Shown piece by piece: positions 55,247-62,650 of a DNA stretch of 64,000 bases. Each line of letters opens with the position of its first letter. Position 1 is the stretch's first letter. The notes under the pieces are model-generated. The model searched no databases. It saw nothing but the letters and a program-made list of their open reading frames with translations, and had not been told where the DNA came from. The translations under genes and the position numbers were made by a program. The stretch is from Desulfovibrionaceae bacterium (lineage in GTDB: Bacteria > Desulfobacterota > Desulfovibrionia > Desulfovibrionales > Desulfovibrionaceae). The stretch spans positions 1-64,000 of the forward strand of contig WRIL01000011.1 in assembly GCA_009782775.1 (NCBI GenBank). Direction: 5' to 3'.

Positions 55247-55780
55247 ATGCAGAACACTGGAAATTTGACTTCTTTGGCCGAGCGCATCAGAGCCAAAACC
55301 GAGCAGGACGCCCAGGAGATCGAGAGCCTGACCCGGCAACAGTTCGAGAGCTTGAGCAGGAGCTTGTCCGCATCATCGAAAACCGCGCTCAGTACAACAG
55401 ACAACGCTATCCGCAACAGTATCGCGGAATTGGAGAAGGATATCACTTCCCGTTGCCAGAGCCTGGAGGCGATGTTCAACCGGAAATATCTGTACTCCAT
55501 TCTGTTGAGCGCGGGGATTCTGCTGTTGACCATGTTCACCAGTTGGGGGCTGATCGCTTTGTGCCGCTACCAGATCACGGACTTGCAACAGGAGATCGCC
55601 GGTCTCAAGGCGCAGAAAGAAATTTGGGACAGGGACTTTCCCCTGATCCAACGCGCCTTTTCCGGCCTGGAACTGTATCAGTCGCAAGGGAAGAATTACC
55701 TACTGCTGCCGGAGGGACGGACGGCTATAATGGCCGGGACAGTGGGCAAGCGGGAAGCCTTGGAAATCGTGAGGAAATAA
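55247..55780 (+). CDS. MobB/MbeB-like mobilisation accessory protein
   Basis: 177 residues from ATG 55247 with GGGAGG six bases upstream; the ORF-track start (55052) is too early. N-terminal half is a coiled coil (LAERIRAKTEQDAQEIESLTRQ). A single membrane helix follows (YLYSILLSAGILLLTMFTSWGL), then a second coiled coil and a C-terminal segment YLLLPEGRTAIMAGTVGK typical of MobB. It lies entirely over the relaxase frame. In ColE1-like plasmids MbeB stabilises the relaxosome at the membrane. It looks intact although its relaxase is truncated. Confidence 0.85.
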   Translation: MQNTGNLTSLAERIRAKTEQDAQEIESLTRQQFESLSRSLSASSKTALSTTDNAIRNSIAELEKDITSRCQSLEAMFNRKYLYSILLSAGILLLTMFTSWGLIALCRYQITDLQQEIAGLKAQKEIWDRDFPLIQRAFSGLELYQSQGKNYLLLPEGRTAIMAGTVGKREALEIVRK

Positions 55781-55783
55781 GCC

Positions 55784-56053
55784 ATGACCGAACTGGAAAA
55801 AATGCTCAAAAACACGCTGACCCGAATGGAGCAGGACATCACCGCCACATTGACCGGCCAGGGCAAAACCCTGGAAGAACAGCAACTCACCCTGACGGCG
55901 CACAGTCAGGGCTTGCGGCAGTTACAGGAGGCGAGCAGCCGGAGCAGCGCCGATTTGCAGGCCTTGACGAAGCGCTTGGAAGACTTGGCCGGGCTATACA
56001 AGAGCTTGGAAATCTTGCTGCCGCGCTTGAGCGGGCTATTGAGCGGCAGGTAG
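55784..56053 (+). CDS. MobD/MbeD-like mobilisation protein
   Basis: 89 residues, opening MTELEKMLKNTLTRMEQDITATL and almost wholly helical/coiled coil (LRQLQEASSRSSADLQALTKRL). MbeD of ColE1 has the same opening and size and gives mobilisation/entry exclusion functions. GAGGAAATAAGCC before the ATG; starts 3 bases after the mobB stop. Nested within the relaxase frame, which ends 50 bases later. Confidence 0.8.
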   Translation: MTELEKMLKNTLTRMEQDITATLTGQGKTLEEQQLTLTAHSQGLRQLQEASSRSSADLQALTKRLEDLAGLYKSLEILLPRLSGLLSGR

Positions 56054-56192
56054 CGCGGGCCAGAGAAAAGGAGCGAAGCCGGGGGCCGAGGATGGGATTG
56101 TAATTACAATAGGTGTCATATAGACGGCGGATTTGCGATATTTGTTTGTATTTATTCACAATAAAAAAAGTTACTTCCGGCGACAAAAAACC

Positions 56193-56246
56193 TTGACATC
56201 GCATCAGTGATTACTTATAGTGCTCTTAACAAAGGAGAGTAATCAC
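56193..56246 (+). promoter_or_regulatory. Promoter with palindromic operator before the ribbon-helix-helix gene
   Basis: TTGACA (56193-56198), 17 bases, TATAGT (56216-56221) is a near-consensus promoter. GTGATTACT (56208-56216) and its exact inverse AGTAATCAC (56238-56246) bracket the start of transcription and end at the base before the ATG. Protein bound there, or the hairpin in the RNA, would block both transcription and the ribosome site. Confidence 0.75.
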
Positions 56247-56801
56247 ATGAAGCCAACCGCCACAGCCCCCTCGCAAAGGACGACATTTTGCCTCCCTAAC
56301 ACAGCGCACCAAGCCATTAAAATGATTTCTGAAATAAAGGGGCAAAATCTAAAAACTTGCTTTGAATTCTTAATAACGATGATAACCCCTGGTGAGCAGC
56401 ACTATAAGGAAGTGGCTCATGCTGTTAAAAGCATGGATAAATCTAGCTATACACGAAAGACTTATGTGATCGATGCGGATGTAAAGAATAGGCTACAGAA
56501 GCATGCAAGAATACAAAATTTGTCTAGAGATGAATTAATTATTATTTGCATAACAATCCTATCTGAAAAATTAGCAGAACTAAAATTATCTGTAAAAGAA
56601 AAAATTGAACATGCAAATAAAATAATCAAAGCAGCAGAGCTTGCACTTCATGAATGGAATAAATGCCATGAATCATTAGCAGCAATTGGGGATGATAAAG
56701 AATTTTCTATAGTTAATGAGTATATAGCATATATTGGACAATTGAATGAATTACCAATCTATGTTCAAGAATATATAGATAAAATATCATCAAAAAAATA
56801 A
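56247..56801 (+). CDS. Tandem ribbon-helix-helix-like protein, unknown
   Basis: 184 residues from ATG 56247 (AAGGAG eight bases upstream). Two similar beta-alpha-alpha stretches are seen: TTFCLPNTAHQAIKMISEIKG plus LKTCFEFLITMI, and RKTYVIDADVKNRLQKHAR plus RDELIIICITILSEKL. Both look like ribbon-helix-helix units, so one chain could supply a full DNA-binding dimer. The rest is helical (VKEKIEHANKIIKAAELAL). AT-rich, foreign codon use. First gene after the palindromic operator, followed 16 bases later by a DUF4258-like gene: the layout of a toxin-antitoxin pair. Family unknown to me. Confidence 0.72.
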   Translation: MKPTATAPSQRTTFCLPNTAHQAIKMISEIKGQNLKTCFEFLITMITPGEQHYKEVAHAVKSMDKSSYTRKTYVIDADVKNRLQKHARIQNLSRDELIIICITILSEKLAELKLSVKEKIEHANKIIKAAELALHEWNKCHESLAAIGDDKEFSIVNEYIAYIGQLNELPIYVQEYIDKISSKK

Positions 56802-56817
56802 TACATTGGAGGAAAAA

Positions 56818-57042
56818 ATGAAACTGACAAAACACGCTCAAGTGCGAATAAAGCAGCGCGGGATATCTGATATTGAATTGTTACTAATATCAATATTTGG
56901 AGTTGTGGACGCGAAAAATAGAATGACGCTTCCTGAACGCACACAGAAAAAAATAATTCAAGCACTTGATAAGTGCAACAAAATGCTCGTTGTAGATGAT
57001 GAAGTGAGTGCATTAATAACTGCATATGCCATATCAAGATAA
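56818..57042 (+). CDS. Small DUF4258-like protein, possible toxin
   Basis: 74 residues from ATG 56818 with GGAGG. The opening KLTKHAQVRIKQRGISDIELLL matches the pattern H-A-x-x-R-x-x-x-R-G-I of DUF4258-type proteins. These are small, often paired with antitoxin-like genes and resemble RelE/BrnT-fold proteins. The rest (KKIIQALDKCNKMLVVDDEVSALITAYAI) has the closing strand-strand pattern of that fold. Role as toxin is an inference from size, fold hints and gene order. Confidence 0.65.
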   Translation: MKLTKHAQVRIKQRGISDIELLLISIFGVVDAKNRMTLPERTQKKIIQALDKCNKMLVVDDEVSALITAYAISR

Positions 57043-57139
57043 CCTTTATAGGTGCGGCTGTGTGTTAAAAAAATGAATTTGTTATACCACTGCCTCATCC
57101 AGTGGCAGATGATTTCTAAAAAGAATGGAGGGTAGTTTC

Positions 57140-57328
57140 ATGGCTGGAACGCGCTCAAAATGTCCTATCCCTTGCCAGCATAAAGATGTCATCGGGGGAG
57201 GTCAATTCTGCAAGTTCAACAAAGAGTTTGAAAATGGAAAATCTCCATGCCCCTTGGTAAAGCCAAGCAAAATGACTGCAAAGGCTAAATTAAAAGAGTT
57301 TTGGCGCGAAATGAATGAAATCAAATAG
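57140..57328 (+). CDS. Small Cys-rich protein, unknown
   Basis: 62 residues from ATG 57140 (GGAGG upstream). Four cysteines in CPIPCQH, FCKF and PCPLV could bind a metal. The C-terminus is a basic helix (KMTAKAKLKEFWREMNEI). AT-rich; starts 97 bases after the DUF4258-like gene. Confidence 0.6.
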   Translation: MAGTRSKCPIPCQHKDVIGGGQFCKFNKEFENGKSPCPLVKPSKMTAKAKLKEFWREMNEIK

Positions 57329-57368
57329 TTATTAGCATAACTGCATTGCCATATATATGGAGGGCACC

Positions 57369-57863
57369 ATGCTTTCAAAGTTAGATAATAATATTCATTG
57401 CGAGTATTCGAATCTGCAAAATGAACATCATAAAACGCATATAGATGGCAAATGGTATAAAAAACCTGACAAATTTCCATGCGTACTACATGATAAGGCT
57501 GGGTGCCTTTGCGTATCAAAAGAAAAATACATGGAACTTGTCTTTTCTGGAGTGTTTCGAGAATACCAAGGTAGAGACAAGATTACATTTGATGTTGGTA
57601 ATAAAGAAAATAATGTCAAAAAAATTTCAGAAATTCTAGGCTATAAGCTATGTGCATCAAAGACAACTTGTCCAAGGTATCGTCCCAAATATCAAAAATC
57701 TGACGATAAAATCAAGGCCAACATATCTACACGGAAGCCAGGCCAGAAGCGCGGTCTCAGCAGAGATCCTGTCGCTAAAGCACTTGCTCTATTCGACTCT
57801 TTGCCGCCAGAATACCAAGCAAAACTTCTTGCCGAACTCAGTGCAATGCAACAAAAAAGTTGA
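57369..57863 (+). CDS. Unknown Cys-containing protein of the AT-rich cargo
   Basis: 164 residues from ATG 57369 (GGAGG). Cysteine/histidine segments HCEYSNLQNEHHKTH, FPCVLHDKAGCLC and CASKTTCPRY suggest a metal site. A basic linker (RKPGQKRGLSRDP) leads to a helical tail (ALALFDSLPPEYQAKLLAEL). Not recognised. It ends the four-gene run and is followed by a terminator hairpin. Confidence 0.6.
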   Translation: MLSKLDNNIHCEYSNLQNEHHKTHIDGKWYKKPDKFPCVLHDKAGCLCVSKEKYMELVFSGVFREYQGRDKITFDVGNKENNVKKISEILGYKLCASKTTCPRYRPKYQKSDDKIKANISTRKPGQKRGLSRDPVAKALALFDSLPPEYQAKLLAELSAMQQKS

Positions 57864-57931
57864 ATTAGCAGGTTCCTTACAAGTAAAATTTGAGTTCTGA
57901 TTGCGATAACAACCGCAAATTGTTATGAGAG

Positions 57932-57962
57932 AAGGGAGGCGGCGATGCCCCTCCCTTTGTTT
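57932..57962 (+). terminator. Terminator after the AT-rich four-gene run
   Basis: AAGGGAGG/CCTCCCTT stem with a 10-base loop and TTTGTTT tail. The rest of the 57864-58287 gap is AT-rich and without a gene. Confidence 0.75.
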
Positions 57963-58212
57963 ACTCTCATTCCTGCCCTTATCTCACCTCGTCTTACAGC
58001 CTCTTGTTACAGCCGCAAATAATAGGGGGCTGTTTTGGGGGTTTGCAGCAATGGCTGTGTTATCACTATATTGATATAATACAATTTTTATATTGAATAA
58101 GCTGACTATTTGGATTCCTTGAAATAAAATATTTGTTAAACTCCCCTCTGGACAAATTCTTTTTCGGTATTATTTACATATTTGGGGTATCTTACTCCAA
58201 CGATAGAGGCTT

Positions 58213-58236
58213 TTCAGGAAACACCTGAATTTTATT
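58213..58236 (+). terminator. Small hairpin with T-run in the AlpA leader
   Basis: TTCAGG-AAACA-CCTGAA followed by TTTTATT, 52 bases before the AlpA start. It could be a weak terminator or attenuator. Confidence 0.4.
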
Positions 58237-58287
58237 AACTTTTAACAGGAGGTTTGTAACCCCACATAATAAAAGGAGAAATTTATT

Positions 58288-58503
58288 ATGAATGATTTAA
58301 GTATAAGATTTATAAGAAGAAAAGAAGTAGAAGCACTCACAGGTTTGTCCAGGTCAAGCATCTACGCCATGATGTCCAATGGCAACTTTCCTAAACCCTT
58401 GAAATTAAGCACTCGTGCAGTCGGATGGACTTCCCATGACCTTGAGGCATGGATGGAAAGCAAAATCGTAGCCACCAGACAGTGGGAGGATAAGACCCAT
58501 TAA
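58288..58503 (+). CDS. AlpA-family excisionase/phage regulatory protein
   Basis: 71 residues with a MerR-like winged helix: RFIRRKEVEALTGLSRSSIYAMMSNGNFPKPLKLSTRAVGWTSHDLEAWM. AlpA-type proteins act as excisionases or activators of P4-type integrases, fitting the integrase remnant at the tRNA. AAGGAG upstream, 9 to 14 bases before the ATG. Its own terminator follows. Confidence 0.92.
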   Translation: MNDLSIRFIRRKEVEALTGLSRSSIYAMMSNGNFPKPLKLSTRAVGWTSHDLEAWMESKIVATRQWEDKTH

Positions 58504-58549
58504 AACCAGAAACCTTTTACCCAGGACAACCACATGAAAAGACCTGGAT

Positions 58550-58594
58550 AGCCCGGAGGTGGATACCAAAAAATCCATTTCCGGGCTTTTTCTT
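58550..58594 (+). terminator. Terminator after alpA
   Basis: AGCCCGG/CCGGGCT outer stem extended by GGTGGAT/ATCCATT-type inner pairing, then TTTTTCTTTT. Confidence 0.85.
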
Positions 58595-58724
58595 TTGTCC
58601 CGGTAAAAATCCGGTAGGGATTTTCAATGCCATGTACTAAATTAATGTGTTTTAAGCCTTAAAAATCGCATGAAATAATCTGACCTGTATATGAACTCAT
58701 TTTTTCGATTTCGATTGATTCTAG

Positions 58725-58931
58725 GGCGAATCTTCTTATTCAGTATATAGAGAAAAAACATATCTGGGGGATGGTTCTACCCCGGAGAATAGGTCAGAGG
58801 TTGAACCGGGGTATCAGGAGGGGTTGCCAAGCTCGAACAGTCGGTTTGATTTTTCAGGGGAATCTATTACAGTAGCTATCGCCTGGGTAAACGCTGAACC
58901 GGAAATGCCCAAGGTTGAGGTAATTATTTGA
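58725..58931 (+). pseudogene. Coding-like fragment without a start codon
   Basis: A 68-codon frame opens after a TAG and ends at TGA 58929-58931. Its translation (YREKTYLGDGSTPENRSEVE near the start, SRFDFSGESITVAIAWVNAE near the end) has the composition of a normal protein C-terminus. There is no usable ATG or GTG and no ribosome site. I take it as the tail of a gene whose front was lost. The rest of the 58504-58957 gap holds only the alpA terminator. Confidence 0.4.
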
Positions 58932-58957
58932 AATTTCGTCCGTAGGAGCAATAAATA

Positions 58958-59572
58958 ATGAAAAAATATACCTTCACCTGCTTTGTTTTAGTACTGTGCT
59001 TTTTAATGCCTGATGTATCGCTGGCAGTACAACAAACAGATAAGTGTCAGTACGATATTGATAGTGATGATATTACTATTGAAGGAGGATTATGGGTAAA
59101 AAATGGTTCTCCACTTACCGGATTATTATGCGGATATAAAAATGGAATGATTGTATTTGCAACCCCTATGATAAAAAGTAAGACAGAAGGCATAGTAAAA
59201 ATTTACTACGAAAGTGGTAAGCTTAATGAAGAAATCCCATACAAAAATGATAAGATAGAAGGAATAAAGAAAGAATACTATGAAAGTGGCAAGCTTAAGG
59301 CAGAAATCCCATACAAAAATGATAAGATAGAAGGCATATATAAACATTATAATGAAGATGGCACATTGTCGCAAGAAACCACTTGCAAAAACGATCTCAA
59401 AGAAGGAACAATGAACCGTTACAGAAAAAATGGAAAAATGTTTGCAACCATAACATACAAAAACAACTCACCCGTTAGCGGCATGTGCCATCACAACAAC
59501 GGCAGGACATCTCCTTTAACCAATGCTGAACTGGCAAATTGGGAAAACGGACTGCCTATTACCTGTGATTAA
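58958..59572 (+). CDS. Exported MORN-repeat (YwqK-like) protein
   Basis: 204 residues. Signal peptide (FTCFVLVLCFLMPDVSLA). Then four or so MORN_2-type repeats built on the pattern G-x-x-K-x-Y-Y-E-S-G-K-L-x-x-E-I-P-Y-K-N-D-K-I-E, two of them nearly identical at DNA level (69-bp unit around 59211-59340). YwqK-like proteins are annotated as toxin-antitoxin components in some genomes, but the exported form has no known role. GGAG precedes the ATG. AT-rich cargo. Confidence 0.85.
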   Translation: MKKYTFTCFVLVLCFLMPDVSLAVQQTDKCQYDIDSDDITIEGGLWVKNGSPLTGLLCGYKNGMIVFATPMIKSKTEGIVKIYYESGKLNEEIPYKNDKIEGIKKEYYESGKLKAEIPYKNDKIEGIYKHYNEDGTLSQETTCKNDLKEGTMNRYRKNGKMFATITYKNNSPVSGMCHHNNGRTSPLTNAELANWENGLPITCD

Positions 59573-59641
59573 CTGTCAGAGCAATTATTTTGACCATACC
59601 TCTAGAAAATATATGGTTCTAATTACCTTATCCGGTTATTG

Positions 59642-59787
59642 ATGATCCGTATTGCCCATGAGGGCCGTTTGCCGTGAAGAAGCCCAACGCTGAAACGCGG
59701 CGGGCTATTGATAAACTGGAAGCCGGGAAGGGGCAAAGGTTTAATACAGTAGCTGAAATGATGGCTGACCTCGATGCGGATGATTGA
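59642..59787 (+). pseudogene. RelB/DinJ-type antitoxin remnant
   Basis: Frame one gives MIRIAHEGRLP then a stop; the next frame gives GPFAVKKPNAETRRAIDKLE and ends MADLDADD. Joined, they match the conserved centre and end of DinJ-family antitoxins (GLPF..V..PNAET). The break lies in CGTTTGCCGTGAAG, where loss of one of two TTTGCCG units would explain it. The N-terminal DNA-binding half is missing. Confidence 0.7.
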
Positions 59788-59890
59788 CCTGTCTACGTCC
59801 TTCAAGAAGGACTACAAGAAAGCCAAGGCAAACCCGCGCCATGCAAATGACGTAAGCGCCTTATTTGGAATAAAATATATAAAAATGTAG
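59780..59890 (+). pseudogene. YafQ-type toxin remnant
   Basis: 36 codons from ATG 59780, overlapping the antitoxin end: MIDLSTSFKKDYKKAKANPR is the usual opening of YafQ-family (RelE superfamily) mRNA interferases. The frame departs after ANDVSALF and stops; the catalytic C-terminal part is gone. Confidence 0.75.
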
Positions 59891-59907
59891 CAGGTAAAGG
59901 AGTTATT

Positions 59908-60378
59908 ATGCGCAAATTCTTTATGTTTGTTATACTCGTTGTATTGTTCGGTATGTCAGGGTGTGCGACTGTTCCCTTGGCAGACCCTGAACTATCAGCT
60001 ATCGCTAAGGAATTTACTCAACCTCCATCTGACAAAGCCGGGTTATATATTTATCGTTCTACTTTTGCAGGGCAGGCACTCAAGAAAGATATTTGGGTAA
60101 ATGGAATATGTGTCGGACAATCCGCAAATGACGTTTTCTTTTACCGTGAAGTACCTGGAAATATAGAACATACTATTGCGACTGAATCCGAGTTCTCCCC
60201 TAACGAATTAAAAATTGTCGGACAAGGTGGCGTGAACTACTTTATAGAACAGTATATAAAAATTGGATTGTTCGTTAGTGGCGCCGACTTAAGAATAATT
60301 GACCCCGAGACAGCCAAAGGAACTATAACTAAACTCAATATGGCTATAGGCGGCGATTGCAGCAAACCGACTCCATAA
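59908..60378 (+). CDS. DUF2846-like lipoprotein
   Basis: 156 residues. Lipoprotein signal with lipobox MSGC. The mature part contains DKAGLYIYRSTFAGQALKKDIWVNG and FYREVPGNIEHTIATESEFSPNEL, the pattern of DUF2846 proteins, which are predicted periplasmic beta domains of unknown role. AAGGAG before the start. AT-rich; last cargo gene before composition returns to host level. Confidence 0.82.
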   Translation: MRKFFMFVILVVLFGMSGCATVPLADPELSAIAKEFTQPPSDKAGLYIYRSTFAGQALKKDIWVNGICVGQSANDVFFYREVPGNIEHTIATESEFSPNELKIVGQGGVNYFIEQYIKIGLFVSGADLRIIDPETAKGTITKLNMAIGGDCSKPTP

Positions 60379-60415
60379 ATGTTTTTGCTAATGTGCGTAG
60401 CTATTGGCTAGGCTT

Positions 60416-60460
60416 GCCCTGGTAATTGGCTTATCAAAAAAATAAGTCTTCTGTCAGGGC
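60416..60460 (+). terminator. Probable terminator after the DUF2846 gene
   Basis: GCCCTG/CAGGGC outer stem with GGCTTAT/ATAAGTC inner stem; short T-run after it. Confidence 0.5.
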
Positions 60461-60563
60461 AGTTTCTAAGGACTATGTAAAAAGTTATACTGTATTCCTA
60501 TAGCCGGGGGCGGGGCTTTCGTGCGTCTGTAGGCGAATGCGACAGGAAAAGGCGAGCGTGCCC

Positions 60564-61763
60564 CTAACGCGCTTTCAGTCCCCAAGCGGCAGCAAAGCCT
60601 AAGATCATCAACGGCACGCTGAACCATACAGTGGCATTCCACCCGGCACTGTCCATGATCATGCCATAGACGGCCGGGCCGAGAACCATGCCTCCGTTCG
60701 AACCCGCAATCAGGATGGCAAGCGCCCTTCCCGTGTCCTCCGGGCGCTGCGCCACCTCTGACGCTGCGGACACGCTTGGCGTCACTACCATCCCGCTCAC
60801 GCCGCCCACCAGCAGCATGACCGCGACAACACCGTATCCCGGCTGGAAATAGAACAACATGACAAGAACCAGTATGGCATGAGGCACAATGATACACTTT
60901 TTACGCGTGCCCAGCGCGTCGGAGAGAAGGCCGCCGCCGAAAACGGTCAGCATATTGACCGCAATCAGGCAGGTAACCCAAAACCTGGATTCATCGCCGG
61001 TAAAGCCGCGTTCTCGCATCAGGTACGGAGTCATGAAGCTGATCAGCGCCACGATAAGTGCGTTATAGCAGGCAAAGGAGATCGCCAACTTCCAAGGGTC
61101 GGCCTTTTTCAACACTGCTCTCATGCCTTCCCATTCCTGCCGGAACCCGGGGAACCGGTTTTCTGGCGATGCGCTCCTCCCAGGCATACGGAACAGCAGA
61201 AGAAACACCGCTGTGGCCAGGGCGGTATAAACGAGGCTCACCCACCACATGCCTCTCCAGCCAAATTGGGAGGTAATGGTTCCTGCGGCGGCAAAAGCAA
61301 GGATGCTGGCGAAAGGTACCCATGTCCCCCATACGCCCAAGGCCAAACCTCGCCGTTCAGGGGGGAACCAGACGGCCAACGCCGTTGGAGCCACAATGGA
61401 CATAAGACACATGCCCATTCCTTCAATGACCCGGCCAACGGTCATGGCGGCCATGCTTTGAGCCAGTGCGCCGCAACAGCAACCAGCCAGCAGGAACGCC
61501 AGGGCGAGGAACCCTGAACGCTTCACTCCCAGACGCCCGATGATGAAACCGGAAGGCAACGCCAGGAGCAGGCCTATCATGGAGAAAACGGACATAAGCC
61601 ACCCCCCGGCACCCAGTGTCACGCCAAAGGCTTGGGTAACGTCCTGGAGTACCGGGGGCGCTTTGAACTGATTCATAGGGGCGGCCAGGCTACTGAAAAA
61701 AATCACCGCCAGGATCATCCAGGCCGCCGGCGGCACAACCGCTCGTTGTGTGTTTTGTTGCAT
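60564..61763 (-). CDS. MFS transporter
   Basis: 399 residues from ATG 61763 (AGGAGG upstream), twelve predicted helices. The loop 2-3 motif reads GFIIGRLGVKRSG and the loop 8-9 counterpart GGLLSDALGTRKK. The sequence resembles CynX/NarK-like or oxalate/formate-like carriers (VTQAFGVTLGAGGWLMSVFSMIG), but the substrate is unknown. GC-rich again, outside the decayed element. Confidence 0.9.
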   Translation of the reverse strand: MQQNTQRAVVPPAAWMILAVIFFSSLAAPMNQFKAPPVLQDVTQAFGVTLGAGGWLMSVFSMIGLLLALPSGFIIGRLGVKRSGFLALAFLLAGCCCGALAQSMAAMTVGRVIEGMGMCLMSIVAPTALAVWFPPERRGLALGVWGTWVPFASILAFAAAGTITSQFGWRGMWWVSLVYTALATAVFLLLFRMPGRSASPENRFPGFRQEWEGMRAVLKKADPWKLAISFACYNALIVALISFMTPYLMRERGFTGDESRFWVTCLIAVNMLTVFGGGLLSDALGTRKKCIIVPHAILVLVMLFYFQPGYGVVAVMLLVGGVSGMVVTPSVSAASEVAQRPEDTGRALAILIAGSNGGMVLGPAVYGMIMDSAGWNATVWFSVPLMILGFAAAWGLKAR

Positions 61764-61814
61764 ACGTCCTCCTGAGCCCATCCTGTCGCGCGCGTCAAGG
61801 TGGTCGCTCCTCTT

Positions 61815-62165
61815 TTAACGTTTTTTCACCGCGTTGAGGATGTCTTCTTTGATGTAGTCCGCCAGATAGGAGAAATACTTATACTGAGCAGCCCTGATTG
61901 CCTCCTGGGCCGCGCCAAGATCAGGGAATCTGACGGAAAGGTGAGCCCATTCCCAGGTTCCATCGGAGCCGCCGCCGTCACCCGGAACAACTTTATTGCG
62001 CTGGAAGCGGACTCGCCAGATTCCCTCCTCTTGAACAATATATCCGGCGTTAATTCCGTTAAACCGAATATCATAGCGTTCCGGGCCTTGATCCCAAATG
62101 TTGTAGTTATATTTTTTGAAGGTCAGGCGCACCTTGCCTCTCCAATTTCTAAACCTCTTCTCCAT
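61815..62165 (-). CDS. Unknown protein
   Basis: 116 residues from ATG 62165; the ORF-track start is a TTG six bases earlier. It is rich in aromatic and basic residues (FRNWRGKVRLTFKKYNYNIW, GIWRVRFQRNKVVPG) with a helical end (AAQEAIRAAQYKYFSYLADYIKEDIL). No motif recognised. Lies upstream of the MFS gene in the same direction. Confidence 0.6.
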   Translation of the reverse strand: MEKRFRNWRGKVRLTFKKYNYNIWDQGPERYDIRFNGINAGYIVQEEGIWRVRFQRNKVVPGDGGGSDGTWEWAHLSVRFPDLGAAQEAIRAAQYKYFSYLADYIKEDILNAVKKR

Positions 62166-62262
62166 CCGCAAGGGCGCCGGGGTATGGGGAAAAGGGCTGC
62201 GCTCTTAACGGTTTACAGATCCGCATATATACCATATTTTTTGAAAAAAAGAAGGCGCGCCC

Positions 62263-62643
62263 ATGCCTAACATTCTGATCATTGACGACGATGAAGAACT
62301 TTTCCGCCTTATGGAGGATTATCTGAAAGATGAAGGCTTTTCCTGCGCCTATGCCCCGGAGCCTGAAGACGGCTTACGGAAAATCGCCGAAAACGACTTT
62401 GATGCCGTAGTGCTGGATGTCATGTTGCCTGGCGTCAACGGTTTTGAGGTGTTGCGCTCTATTCGGAACAGCGATGCCAGGGCCGCGCTGCCGGTGCTTA
62501 TGCTTACAGCCAGGCTAAGAGCCATACTGCGCCGCGCCGTCCAATACGTTACGCTATGTTACATTCATTCAGCCTTATATTACCATAGTTCAGATATTTT
62601 CTTTGGAAAACGGCGCTTTTTATGCGCCATCAACCAATCGTGA
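62263..62643 (+). pseudogene. Response regulator with internal deletion and lost output domain
   Basis: The frame opens as a normal OmpR-type receiver: ILIIDDDEELFRLMEDYLKDEG, phospho-Asp in VVLDVMLPGVNG, then LPVLMLTAR. It then jumps to LRAILRRA, which normally lies about 35 residues later after the conserved GADDYLPKP segment. The conserved Lys is therefore lost. After RRAVQ the sequence no longer resembles the family and the winged-helix domain is missing. No sensor kinase is in the window. Confidence 0.8.
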
Positions 62644-62650
62644 GGCGGAT

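Larger units (their letters stand above)
54817..56103 (+). pseudogene. MobA-type relaxase, 3' part only
   Basis: Open frame of 428 codons beginning at the joint with the integrase. It opens with HHELHFVVPRMELASGKAFNAF, the metal-binding His region of plasmid relaxases. The segment with the DNA-cleaving tyrosine that should precede it is absent. ALQDAGLSINRAGRDYITVKDPDSGEKLRLKGGIY is typical of the C-terminal side of the nuclease domain. From 55247 on, the same DNA also codes mobB- and mobD-like proteins in other frames, as in ColE1-type mob regions. The ORF-track start is a TTG created at the joint; no ribosome site is seen. Confidence 0.85.
54169..60465. mobile_element. Decayed integrative/mobilisable element beside tRNA-Leu
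   Basis: Starts at the tRNA 3' end, with a P4-type integrase remnant reading away from the tRNA, then relaxase remnant and mobB/mobD-like genes, then AT-rich cargo unlike the GC-rich host, an AlpA gene, and a ruined toxin-antitoxin pair. The right edge is set where base composition returns to host level, before the MFS gene. I found no second copy of the tRNA 3' end inside the window, so the right attachment site is lost or outside. Confidence 0.75.
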
